Assembly: GCA_964547905.1 (NCBI GenBank)
Contig: CAZJPN010000050.1
Location: 1-64,000, forward strand
Origin: JAJYLM01 sp964547905
GTDB lineage: Bacteria; JAMCPX01
DNA: 64,000 nt
Reading direction: 5' to 3'
In this document: piece after piece, positions 26,045-33,280 of the stretch
Position numbering within the stretch: position 1 is the first letter of the stretch
Layout of the letters: each line of letters opens with the position of its first letter
Notes under the pieces: generated by a model
What the model saw: only the letters and a program-made list of their open reading frames with translations
Told to the model about the DNA's origin: nothing
Databases searched by the model: none
Position numbers and translations under genes: made by a program

Positions 26045-27180
26045 TCGCCCTCTATAGTTGCCTCTTTTATCTGTCTCGTTTGAAGAGCCCTCGGCAGCAT
26101 GAGATTACGCTGAAAATTTTTTATTTTAATTATAAGTTCGTCTCCGCTTGTAATAAGTCCTATATCCTCTTTTTTAACACCCGGCATCTTTATCATAAGC
26201 AGAAAATGATCCCCTTTCTTGCTTATCTTGATAGGGGCATCTTTATTAAAACATGTCGTAGGATCGTCTTCTTTGAACAAACCTTGTGCAAATTTTAACA
26301 GCGACGCTATTCCAACCATCTCTCTGTCATAAAGGATTGATTTGAAAATAGGAGTTCCATGAAACACCCGGGCTATATGCTTGATATGTTTATCCTGTAT
26401 ACCAAGCCAGTTGGACAGGTAAGAGTTATTGATTTCCTGCGGATAGACCTTGTTTACCACAAGGGCATCAACCGTAAATCCGAACATGTTCAGGTACGTG
26501 TACGCACGCTGAGATTCATTTATAACCATCTTCTCAGGATTTATGACGAGCCTTATTGTCGTAATATTACTGTCCAAGAGCAATCCTTTGATTTTTATCA
26601 TTTTGAGATACAGCTTCTCAATAGAACCGTAAACTTCATCTTTTGGAAAAGGGATCCGTGTTATCCTTTCGGCAGCAGGCCTTACAATCTTTGCTATTTT
26701 TCTGCCTATATTGAAAAACTTATCCATGTACCATTGAAATATTTCAGGAAAGCTCAGCAGTCTTATGGTACTGGCTGTCGGTGCACAGTCTATGATTATA
26801 GTGTCATAATTGCCATCCTGTTTAAACTCAAGCAGCTTGAGGAGGCTGAATAATTCTTCCATGCCCGGGAGTGTTGCAAGCTCGTCGGACATAAGTTCGT
26901 CAAGCCCCTGACTCTGAAGCAGGGTCTTTACGTAAGATTCTATTTTGCCCCAGTTATCCGCTATCTCTTTATAGATGTCTATTTCCTGACCATACAGGTT
27001 TTCCTTTAATTTCTGAGGGGTATTGCCTATCTGGATCGAAAACGCATCGGAAAGACTATGAGCAGCGTCCGTACTCAGAACAATTGTTTTATGTCCGAGT
27101 TCAGATGCAAGCACAGCAGTAGCGGCAGATACTGTGGTCTTGCCAACCCCGCCTTTTCCTGTGTAGAGTATTACCCGCAT
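26020..27180 (-). CDS. ArsA/GET3-family ATPase with HSP20-like C-terminal domain
   Basis: The 386-residue product has a deviant-Walker P-loop GKGGVGKTT (8-16), switch I STDAAHSLSDAF and IIDCAPTASTIRLL, all as in ArsA/Get3. The C-terminal 70 residues (ISKKGDHFLLMIKMPGVKKEDIGL...) form an alpha-crystallin/HSP20-like domain seen in the ArsA_HSP20 group. Get3 homologues target tail-anchored membrane proteins; ArsA drives arsenite export. No arsenic genes (arsB, arsR, arsC) are near, and the arsenite-binding Cys residues are not obvious, so a chaperone or targeting role is more likely. It is first in the operon with a helical protein, a J-domain/TPR protein and def. Confidence 0.85.
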   Translation of the reverse strand: MRVILYTGKGGVGKTTVSAATAVLASELGHKTIVLSTDAAHSLSDAFSIQIGNTPQKLKENLYGQEIDIYKEIADNWGKIESYVKTLLQSQGLDELMSDELATLPGMEELFSLLKLLEFKQDGNYDTIIIDCAPTASTIRLLSFPEIFQWYMDKFFNIGRKIAKIVRPAAERITRIPFPKDEVYGSIEKLYLKMIKIKGLLLDSNITTIRLVINPEKMVINESQRAYTYLNMFGFTVDALVVNKVYPQEINNSYLSNWLGIQDKHIKHIARVFHGTPIFKSILYDREMVGIASLLKFAQGLFKEDDPTTCFNKDAPIKISKKGDHFLLMIKMPGVKKEDIGLITSGDELIIKIKNFQRNLMLPRALQTRQIKEATIEGDWLKIVFI

Positions 27181-27223
27181 ATCATTATTTTAAGTTTTTT
27201 TTTATAGGACGGTCAATCATATT

Positions 27224-27310
27224 CTTAACCCAAAAAATGCAATAGGGAGGTTTGTTCCTTCGCTCCGTGTACCTACCCGAAGAGAATGAGGGTAGGGGGA
27301 ATTTTCGGGT
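27224..27310. repeat. pair of gene-end motif copies around a G-rich spacer
   Basis: TTAACCCAAAAAATGCA at about 27226-27242 and the reversed half ATTTTCGGGTTAA at about 27301-27313 flank a C/G-rich stretch (GGGAGG...CTACCC...GGGTAGGGGGA). They fill the gap between the ArsA-like gene and the cobA/hemD gene. Confidence 0.55.
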
Positions 27311-27318
27311 TAAAAAGC

Positions 27319-28827
27319 TCATCGTTCATTTTTATAATTTATTATAATTTCTTGAATTAACGCTTCTATAGTATAAGACGAAGGCTGAATTTTGACTTCA
27401 AGCCCCATATCATGAGCAGTCTTTGCAGTTATAGGTCCTATGCAGGCTATATCGGCATGTTCGAGTATATGAAATGCATTCTCCCCGAACATATCAAAAA
27501 AATTGGTTACCGTTGACGAACTGGTAAAAACAGCGATATCCACGCCCTCTTTTAGATAAGGCAGTATATCCTGTCTTATTTCTGCCCTGATTGTTTTATA
27601 AACAGCGACAACATTCACCTTGGCTCCCATTTTTTTAAGTTCATCCACAAGGATCATCCTTGCTTCCTTAGCCCTCGGTATAAGAATTTTTTTACCGTGC
27701 ACCTCACCGTTTAGCAAGGTAATAAGTCCTTCTGCCCTGAATTCTTCCGGCACATGATTTACCCTTATTTTTAGATCTTCTATTGCCTGTGCAGTCTTAG
27801 GACCGATTGCCACTATCTCTGCATTCCCAATTTCCCTTATATCTTTTCCGGATCTCCACAACCTGTCTACAAACCTACCGACTGCATTTGCACTCGTAAA
27901 TATTATTATATCATAAGTATCAAGCTCTGTTATGGCATTATCAAGAGGCATAGAATCATCAGGAGTTGCAATCTGTATGGTTGGCTGCTCTATAACAAAT
28001 GCACCGAGCCATTCGAGAGACTGCCTCAAGATTGAGCTGTCCGTCTCCATCCTTGTGATTAGCACCTTCTTGCCAAACAAAGGGAGATTCTCAAACCAGT
28101 TCAGTTTATCACGCAGCGTAACAACTTTACCAATAATGATAAGCGCCGGCGTAATGAAAGGCTTATGGCTTTCCTCAAGTATATCTTTTAATGTACATAC
28201 AGAGGTCGACTGCATGGGCATTGTGCCCCATCGGATAACAGCTACGGAATCATGTATGTCTCTTCCTTTGCTTACAAGCTTCTGTGTTATTTGTTTTATC
28301 TGCGCAACACCCATCAACACTACAATCGTGTCAATTTTAGCAATGGCATCCCAGTTGTGTTCATCGATACCGGCTGCCGTATGTTTATGACCGGTTATTA
28401 TCACCACAGAAGACGACAGATCGCGGTGGGTAAGCGGGATACCGGCATAGAGAGGAACTGCATTTATCGATGATACACCGGGAATAATCTCAAACTCGAT
28501 CCCCTCTTCCGCAAGCGCAACGGCTTCTTCCCCTCCTCTTCCAAAGAGGAATGGGTCTCCGCCTTTAAGTCTCAACACATTATGACCGGCCATTGCTTTA
28601 TCTATAAGTATTCTGTTGATCTCATCCTGAGACTTTATATGTTCCCCTGCCATTTTCCCAGCGTATATAAGCTCGGTTGAAGGACCTGCATATCTGAGCA
28701 CCTCTTTGTTGATGAGATGATCGTACACTATCACATCCGCAGTCTTTATGTGATTTATAACCTTCAGAGTGAGAAGTTCTGCATCCCCTGGACCTGCACC
28801 GGCTATGTATACTTTACCTCTCTTCAT
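27319..28827 (-). CDS. cobA-hemD: fused uroporphyrinogen-III C-methyltransferase / uroporphyrinogen-III synthase
   Basis: The 502-residue protein is a two-domain fusion. Residues 1-250 are SUMT (CobA): VYIAGAGPGDAELLTLKV, RLKGGDPFLFGRGGEEA and the VVLMGVAQ block. Residues about 255-500 are HemD: KVLITRMETDSSILRQSLEWLG, FTSANAVGRFVDRL and ITAKTAHDMGLEV. HemD closes hydroxymethylbilane to uroporphyrinogen III, and SUMT methylates it to precorrin-2 for siroheme. It is last in the operon after hemC (two bases apart). With SirC upstream it gives both a heme and a siroheme branch from one transcript. Confidence 0.96.
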   Translation of the reverse strand: MKRGKVYIAGAGPGDAELLTLKVINHIKTADVIVYDHLINKEVLRYAGPSTELIYAGKMAGEHIKSQDEINRILIDKAMAGHNVLRLKGGDPFLFGRGGEEAVALAEEGIEFEIIPGVSSINAVPLYAGIPLTHRDLSSSVVIITGHKHTAAGIDEHNWDAIAKIDTIVVLMGVAQIKQITQKLVSKGRDIHDSVAVIRWGTMPMQSTSVCTLKDILEESHKPFITPALIIIGKVVTLRDKLNWFENLPLFGKKVLITRMETDSSILRQSLEWLGAFVIEQPTIQIATPDDSMPLDNAITELDTYDIIIFTSANAVGRFVDRLWRSGKDIREIGNAEIVAIGPKTAQAIEDLKIRVNHVPEEFRAEGLITLLNGEVHGKKILIPRAKEARMILVDELKKMGAKVNVVAVYKTIRAEIRQDILPYLKEGVDIAVFTSSSTVTNFFDMFGENAFHILEHADIACIGPITAKTAHDMGLEVKIQPSSYTIEALIQEIIINYKNER

Positions 28828-28829
28828 AT

Positions 28830-29729
28830 CTATAAACCAACCAACCTTGATGCACCTGACTTCAACAGTTCTTCTGCAAGCCTGACACCTGTGTTATATG
28901 CTTGTTCCTTTGCTCCGGTAACATTGCTTTGATAAAAAGCATTGCCCTGCGTATCTGCAATAAATCCTGTCATTTCAATATCATTATTAATTATAGCGGC
29001 ATGTGCACCTGCTGGTATCTGACAACTGGCTCCCAGACGTGCTACGAACCCACGCTCTGCAGAAGCCCTATAAAATGTCTTGTTATCATTTAATTTATCG
29101 ATAAAAGTTTTTAGGGCGCTATTATCTTTATGTGCTTCTACGGCTATGATCCCCTGCCCTGCAGCAGGTATTATGTCCAGCTTTTCCATGAATTCCGGTT
29201 TTATACCAAGCCTGTTCACGCCTGCATACGCAATGACAATGGCATCGTACTGTCCCGCCATCAATTTCCTTATCCTTGTATCAATATTGCCCCTGAGCAT
29301 ATCAAACCTTAGCCCCGCATTCATCCTCTTTAATTGTACTATTCTCCTCAGGCTCGTTGTGCCGATAACAGCATCAGCTTTTAAAGCAGCGAGTGTTGTC
29401 CTCTTATTGAAAACAATGGCATCCCATGGCTCTTCAGCAGGCGGTGTTGCAGCTATGTATAGTCCGTCCGGTATCTCTGCTGGCATGTCCTTCATACTGT
29501 GTACGGCAATATCAACTTCTTTTGACAGGAGTGCTTTTTCTATCTCTTTAACGAATAGGCCTTTGCCGCCGATATCGGTCAGCGATACATCCTGTATGGC
29601 ATCTCCGGATGTCTTTATTATAACCAATTCTACATCTATGGCGATGTCCGTCTTTTCGAGAAGCGTCTTTATATAATTTGCTTGCCATAGGGCAAGTTTA
29701 CTACCTCTTGTACCAATCCGTATCTTCAT
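28830..29729 (-). CDS. hemC: hydroxymethylbilane synthase (porphobilinogen deaminase)
   Basis: HemC joins four porphobilinogen units. The 299-residue product has IGTRGSKLALWQ at the start, HSMKDMP with catalytic Asp81, the arginine-rich GTTSLRR and MLRGNIDTR, and the dipyrromethane-cofactor Cys236 in GASCQIPAG. Length is normal. Its ATG overlaps the hemA stop by four bases, and cobA/hemD begins two bases after it. Confidence 0.97.
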   Translation of the reverse strand: MKIRIGTRGSKLALWQANYIKTLLEKTDIAIDVELVIIKTSGDAIQDVSLTDIGGKGLFVKEIEKALLSKEVDIAVHSMKDMPAEIPDGLYIAATPPAEEPWDAIVFNKRTTLAALKADAVIGTTSLRRIVQLKRMNAGLRFDMLRGNIDTRIRKLMAGQYDAIVIAYAGVNRLGIKPEFMEKLDIIPAAGQGIIAVEAHKDNSALKTFIDKLNDNKTFYRASAERGFVARLGASCQIPAGAHAAIINNDIEMTGFIADTQGNAFYQSNVTGAKEQAYNTGVRLAEELLKSGASRLVGL

Positions 29730-30985
29730 ATCTTAAATATCTTCTTCAACAACGTTATATCCTTCAAAACTTCACCTCTTCTATGAACATTCTTTATCTC
29801 CGTAATAGGCTCGTGCAGGATCTTATTTACTATACCTCTTGACATGGCATCAAGCACTTCTATATCTTTTTTTGCAGGCTTTTCCAACTTTGATATTGCC
29901 TCTTTCAATTCCTGCTGCCGTATAGCTTCGAATTTATCTTTCAAAGATACGATCGTTGGAACCAATGATAACTCGCCAAGCCAGTTCAGAAACCTGTTGA
30001 CCTCTTCCTCTATAAACCGCTCTGCTTCTCCGGCAGCTTTTCCCCTTTCCCTCATGTTCTGGCTTGTAACACCTTTAAGATCGTCTATATCAAAAAGGAA
30101 TATGCCTTCAAATGCGGATATCGAAGGCTCTATGTTTCTTGGTACCGATATATCTATAAAAAAAAGCGGTTTATGCTGTCGTGCCTTTATTATCTTCGCC
30201 ATTCTGTCGTTCGTGATAAGGTAATGATCTGCTGATGTGGAGCATATAACAATATCGACATCCATAAGTTGATCGTACAACTCGTCAAATTCAACTGCAC
30301 TGCCCTTTAATCGTCCCGCAAGCTCAGACGCATGCGTATATGTTCTGCTCAATACGATCAGTTTCGTTGCACCGGCATCCCTGAGATACTTTGCTGCATC
30401 CTCTGCCATTTCTCCTGCACCCATAAGGAGTACATTCTTTCCGCCCAATCTGCCAAAGATTTTTTTTGCAAGCTCCACGGCGACGGAACTCACGGAAACG
30501 GTGTACAACCCAATCGTGGTAAACGTCCTTACCTTTTTTGCCACTCTGAACGCCCTATGCATAAGCCTGTTTAATATCGGACCTGTCGTGGAATTGTATG
30601 ATGCGATCTTATAAGCGTCTTTTGTCTGTCCGAGTATCTGTGCCTCTCCAATAACCATAGAATCAAGGCTGCTTGCGACCCTGAATACATGGGTTACGGC
30701 ATCCCTGTCTTCATGCATAGAGAGATAAGAAGAGAGTGATTTTTTATCTATACCTCCGAACCTGCTCATAATGTTCATTATTACATCCATGTTTTTTTCG
30801 GCGTCCTCGCAAACGGTATAAAATTCTATACGGTTACATGTTGACAGTATGATAGCCTCGCTTATCTCAGGAAAAGACAAAATTTCCTTAAGAATGGAAG
30901 GAATCTGTTCTTCCGTAAAGCTGAGTTTTTCTCTCAACTCTACAGGCGCTGTTTTATGGTTTAATCCTACAACAAGAAGTTTCAT
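29726..30985 (-). CDS. hemA: glutamyl-tRNA reductase
   Basis: HemA reduces Glu-tRNA to glutamate-1-semialdehyde with NADPH, the first step of C5 heme synthesis. The 419-residue product has the catalytic Cys50 in LSTCNRIEFY, the NADPH loop VLLMGAGEMAEDAAKYL, and a C-terminal dimerisation helix. Length is normal. It begins four bases after ccsA and overlaps hemC. The tRNA-Glu needed as its substrate carrier is encoded at 4.3 kb. The product is used by HemL at 22.2 kb. Confidence 0.97.
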   Translation of the reverse strand: MKLLVVGLNHKTAPVELREKLSFTEEQIPSILKEILSFPEISEAIILSTCNRIEFYTVCEDAEKNMDVIMNIMSRFGGIDKKSLSSYLSMHEDRDAVTHVFRVASSLDSMVIGEAQILGQTKDAYKIASYNSTTGPILNRLMHRAFRVAKKVRTFTTIGLYTVSVSSVAVELAKKIFGRLGGKNVLLMGAGEMAEDAAKYLRDAGATKLIVLSRTYTHASELAGRLKGSAVEFDELYDQLMDVDIVICSTSADHYLITNDRMAKIIKARQHKPLFFIDISVPRNIEPSISAFEGIFLFDIDDLKGVTSQNMRERGKAAGEAERFIEEEVNRFLNWLGELSLVPTIVSLKDKFEAIRQQELKEAISKLEKPAKKDIEVLDAMSRGIVNKILHEPITEIKNVHRRGEVLKDITLLKKIFKI

Positions 30986-30988
30986 AAC

Positions 30989-31792
30989 TTAAAAATTGTG
31001 ATAACCTTTGAATATAAAGTTAACCCCTATAAAACTGAATAAAACGAGCAGGAAACAAAAAATCGACACCCACGCAAACTTTTTCCCCCTCCACCCAAGG
31101 CTTATGCGTCCATGAAGTATAAAAATATATGCAAACCATATAATCAGTGACCAGGTTTCCTTTGGATCCCAGTTCCAGTAGCTTCCGTATATCCTGTCAG
31201 CCCATAGGGCACCTGTTATTATACCGAGGGTCAAAAACGGAAAACCTATCGTCAATGTCTTATATGCCAGATCGTCGAGTATAAAAAGAGATGGCAGCCA
31301 TTTTGTAATCCAGATAATGCGTTTATGCTTTAGCCATGTCTCCTGTAAAATATACATGATTGAAGAAATGAAGGATAACGCAAAAAGGCCATAGGATGTT
31401 ATCGATAGCAATACATGAATGGGAAATATATCGGTGTTAAAGATGGGGCTTAATTCTTTTGTGCTGCCCTTCAACAGCATAAATACAATGATCAGTATGA
31501 TAACGAACGGTGTGGAGAAACCAATGATCGAGGTAGTTCCTCTGAATATTACCGATACGAGTATGGCTCCGACAGCAAGCGCCCACGCAAACATAAATAT
31601 GGCATATTTTAATGAAAAAATGGGGAATATGCCCGAACTTTTGTAGAACAACAATAGTATCCCCGTCTGCAAGATAACACCGAGTATAATACCGACAAGT
31701 GCAGCTATTTCCAGTTTTTTATCCCTGTAAAAGGCATACCCAATACTCATTGCCGCAGCAAGGATATAAAATATAAGCGTTAGTATCATCAT
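30989..31792 (-). CDS. CcsA/HemX-type cytochrome c assembly membrane protein
   Basis: The 267-residue polytopic membrane protein has about eight hydrophobic segments and the tryptophan-rich heme-handling motif (GSYWNWDPKETWSLIIW) with nearby His residues, as in CcsA/ResC and HemX. CcsA moves heme across the membrane for cytochrome c maturation. HemX, often next to hemA, is thought to affect HemA levels. Position directly before hemA fits the HemX habit, while the full WWD-type motif fits CcsA. No ccsB is next to it. Confidence in the family is high; the exact role is open. Confidence 0.85.
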   Translation of the reverse strand: MMILTLIFYILAAAMSIGYAFYRDKKLEIAALVGIILGVILQTGILLLFYKSSGIFPIFSLKYAIFMFAWALAVGAILVSVIFRGTTSIIGFSTPFVIILIIVFMLLKGSTKELSPIFNTDIFPIHVLLSITSYGLFALSFISSIMYILQETWLKHKRIIWITKWLPSLFILDDLAYKTLTIGFPFLTLGIITGALWADRIYGSYWNWDPKETWSLIIWFAYIFILHGRISLGWRGKKFAWVSIFCFLLVLFSFIGVNFIFKGYHNF

Positions 31793-31856
31793 TTTAATTC
31801 ATCAACCTGAAAACCGCATTTATTATTTTCCGATGTTCATACCTCAAGCTTCACGA

Positions 31857-32522
31857 CTAAAGCCCGGCTATTTTATCTCCCGTAAAGGATGAGATAAAAT
31901 TATCTATAAACCGCCTTAACGACTTTGAATCATTCTTTTTTATATATCTTGATAGCCTTCCAATAGAAAGCTTATTGAGCGTCTGTTCAATGTTTACTTT
32001 AACTCCGCTTTTCTTTATTTTTAACAACCTGCTTCTAATCTTTATAATACTATGAATGAGTTTCATATATTCCGTATTTAACAATTTATCAATCCTTTTT
32101 TTTAATAGTACTGTTGCATAAGGGGCAAGGCCGTTTGTTGAAACCGTTATTGTAACCTTGCCTTTTTTCATCATAGCAGGCATTATGAAATCACAATAAA
32201 CAGGCGTATCAACAACATTTGTGAGGATATGCCGTGGCCTTGTATCCTGAAAAATTTTTTTGTTTACATAAGTATCGTTCGTAGCCGCATATACAAGATA
32301 CATACCTGCGAGGTCCGAAGACCTGTACGGCCTTTTTATAAGTTCAATCTTATTCTGTATTTTTAATTTTAATACGGGCTTTATAGAAAACGGAGCAACA
32401 ACCTTTACCCGCGCGCCCGATTTTATCAATTGTACGACTTTCCGGTATGCAACACTACCGCCGCCTACAACCAGGCAATGCTTCTTATTTATGTTTAAAG
32501 AAATAGGATAATATTTGTTCAA
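31857..32522 (-). CDS. precorrin-2 dehydrogenase / sirohydrochlorin ferrochelatase-type protein
   Basis: The 221-residue product matches the N-terminal part of CysG (Met8/SirC/YlnF). It starts YPISLNINKKHCLVVGGGSVAYRKV (NAD-binding), followed by YVNKKIFQDTR and the TVSTNGLAPYA block. It oxidises precorrin-2 to sirohydrochlorin with NAD and may insert iron. Together with the SUMT domain of cobA/hemD it completes siroheme synthesis in one operon. Its ATG overlaps the stop of the upstream barrel-protein gene (ATGA), so the two are coupled. Confidence 0.88.
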   Translation of the reverse strand: MNKYYPISLNINKKHCLVVGGGSVAYRKVVQLIKSGARVKVVAPFSIKPVLKLKIQNKIELIKRPYRSSDLAGMYLVYAATNDTYVNKKIFQDTRPRHILTNVVDTPVYCDFIMPAMMKKGKVTITVSTNGLAPYATVLLKKRIDKLLNTEYMKLIHSIIKIRSRLLKIKKSGVKVNIEQTLNKLSIGRLSRYIKKNDSKSLRRFIDNFISSFTGDKIAGL

Positions 32523-33130
32523 AAGCTGAGCCCGAATCCCATACTGAGGAATATGCCGTTCATATGTATACTGTCTATCTTTGCTATCGTTACCGGCAGG
32601 TACTGATAGCCCATATCGATATTGAATAACCAGCTTGGTAATTGCGAGCTCATGAGTACATCAGCACCTATGCCTGCCCTGAACCCAAAAGCGGAACTAT
32701 CGCTGGTTGCCGTACTGTCTGTATACCCGGTGGTTGAACTGATCGTCGTATAATTTAACAGCGAGAATACATAAGGATCAAAGGGGTAGTTGCTGATCGG
32801 GTTTACCCTGACACCGGCATCAAACGAAGGCATAACGGTTATCCTGTCCACGGCAACACCCTCGCCATTATTCACCATAATAGTCTGGCCTGACTGCTGC
32901 GCTGTCCTTCCCCTGAGATCCATGCAAAGCCAGTTATGGTATACGTTGAAATCATAACCGAGCTGAAACGTTGTCGATGGATCTGAAAGCACACTCAGAG
33001 GCTGTGAAAAATTAAGGTTGTCCGAAGAAAGGGTAATCGTACCAGCCTTTACACCGGTCGCACCCAATACCGTCGCAGACAATATTACCATTATAATAGA
33101 TATTTTTTTCATTCGGCACATCTGTTTCAT
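32519..33130 (-). CDS. outer-membrane beta-barrel protein at the head of the heme operon
   Basis: The 203-residue product has a signal peptide (KKISIIMVILSATVLGATGVKA), alternating beta strands with amphipathic pattern (FQLGYDFNVYHNWLCMDL, GFRAGIGADVLMSS, MGYQYLPVTIAKI) and a terminal Phe (SMGFGLSF), so an outer-membrane barrel is likely. It matches no family I can name. Three ATGs (33130, 33121, 33112) are possible and none has a good ribosome site; the third gives the most typical signal peptide. It overlaps the sirC-like gene, so it shares the heme transcript. A link with heme or metal uptake is only a guess. Confidence 0.6.
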   Translation of the reverse strand: MKQMCRMKKISIIMVILSATVLGATGVKAGTITLSSDNLNFSQPLSVLSDPSTTFQLGYDFNVYHNWLCMDLRGRTAQQSGQTIMVNNGEGVAVDRITVMPSFDAGVRVNPISNYPFDPYVFSLLNYTTISSTTGYTDSTATSDSSAFGFRAGIGADVLMSSQLPSWLFNIDMGYQYLPVTIAKIDSIHMNGIFLSMGFGLSF

Positions 33131-33166
33131 ATTTTTTTAATATACTTCTTTTTTACCTGACAGTCC

Positions 33167-33264
33167 ACCCCGTTAGAAAATTCTCATTATTACATGCATT
33201 ATAATTTATCATTTAAAAGCCGTCAGACCCGGATACCATTAATTCATATATTTTCTAACGGGGT
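33167..33264. mobile_element. 98-bp element with 15-bp perfect terminal inverted repeats
   Basis: ACCCCGTTAGAAAAT (33167-33181) is repeated in inverted orientation as ATTTTCTAACGGGGT (33250-33264). The 68-bp interior is AT-rich and holds no ORF. No convincing target duplication is seen. Size and ends fit a miniature inverted-repeat element. A paired operator allowing DNA looping is the alternative. Confidence 0.5.
33198..33226 (-). promoter_or_regulatory. promoter inside the 98-bp element driving the OMP/heme operon
   Basis: On the minus strand CTGACG (33226-33221) is followed after exactly 17 bases by a consensus TATAAT (33203-33198). Transcription would start about 60 bases before the barrel-protein ATG, and the leader would include the second terminal repeat. 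Confidence 0.55.
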
Positions 33265-33280
33265 AAACCTCTTGACACTC

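Noticed and set aside
26020..27180. Arsenical pump ATPase (arsA)
   Set aside because: There are no arsenic genes around and no obvious arsenite Cys cluster; the HSP20-like tail and neighbours fit a chaperone-type role better.
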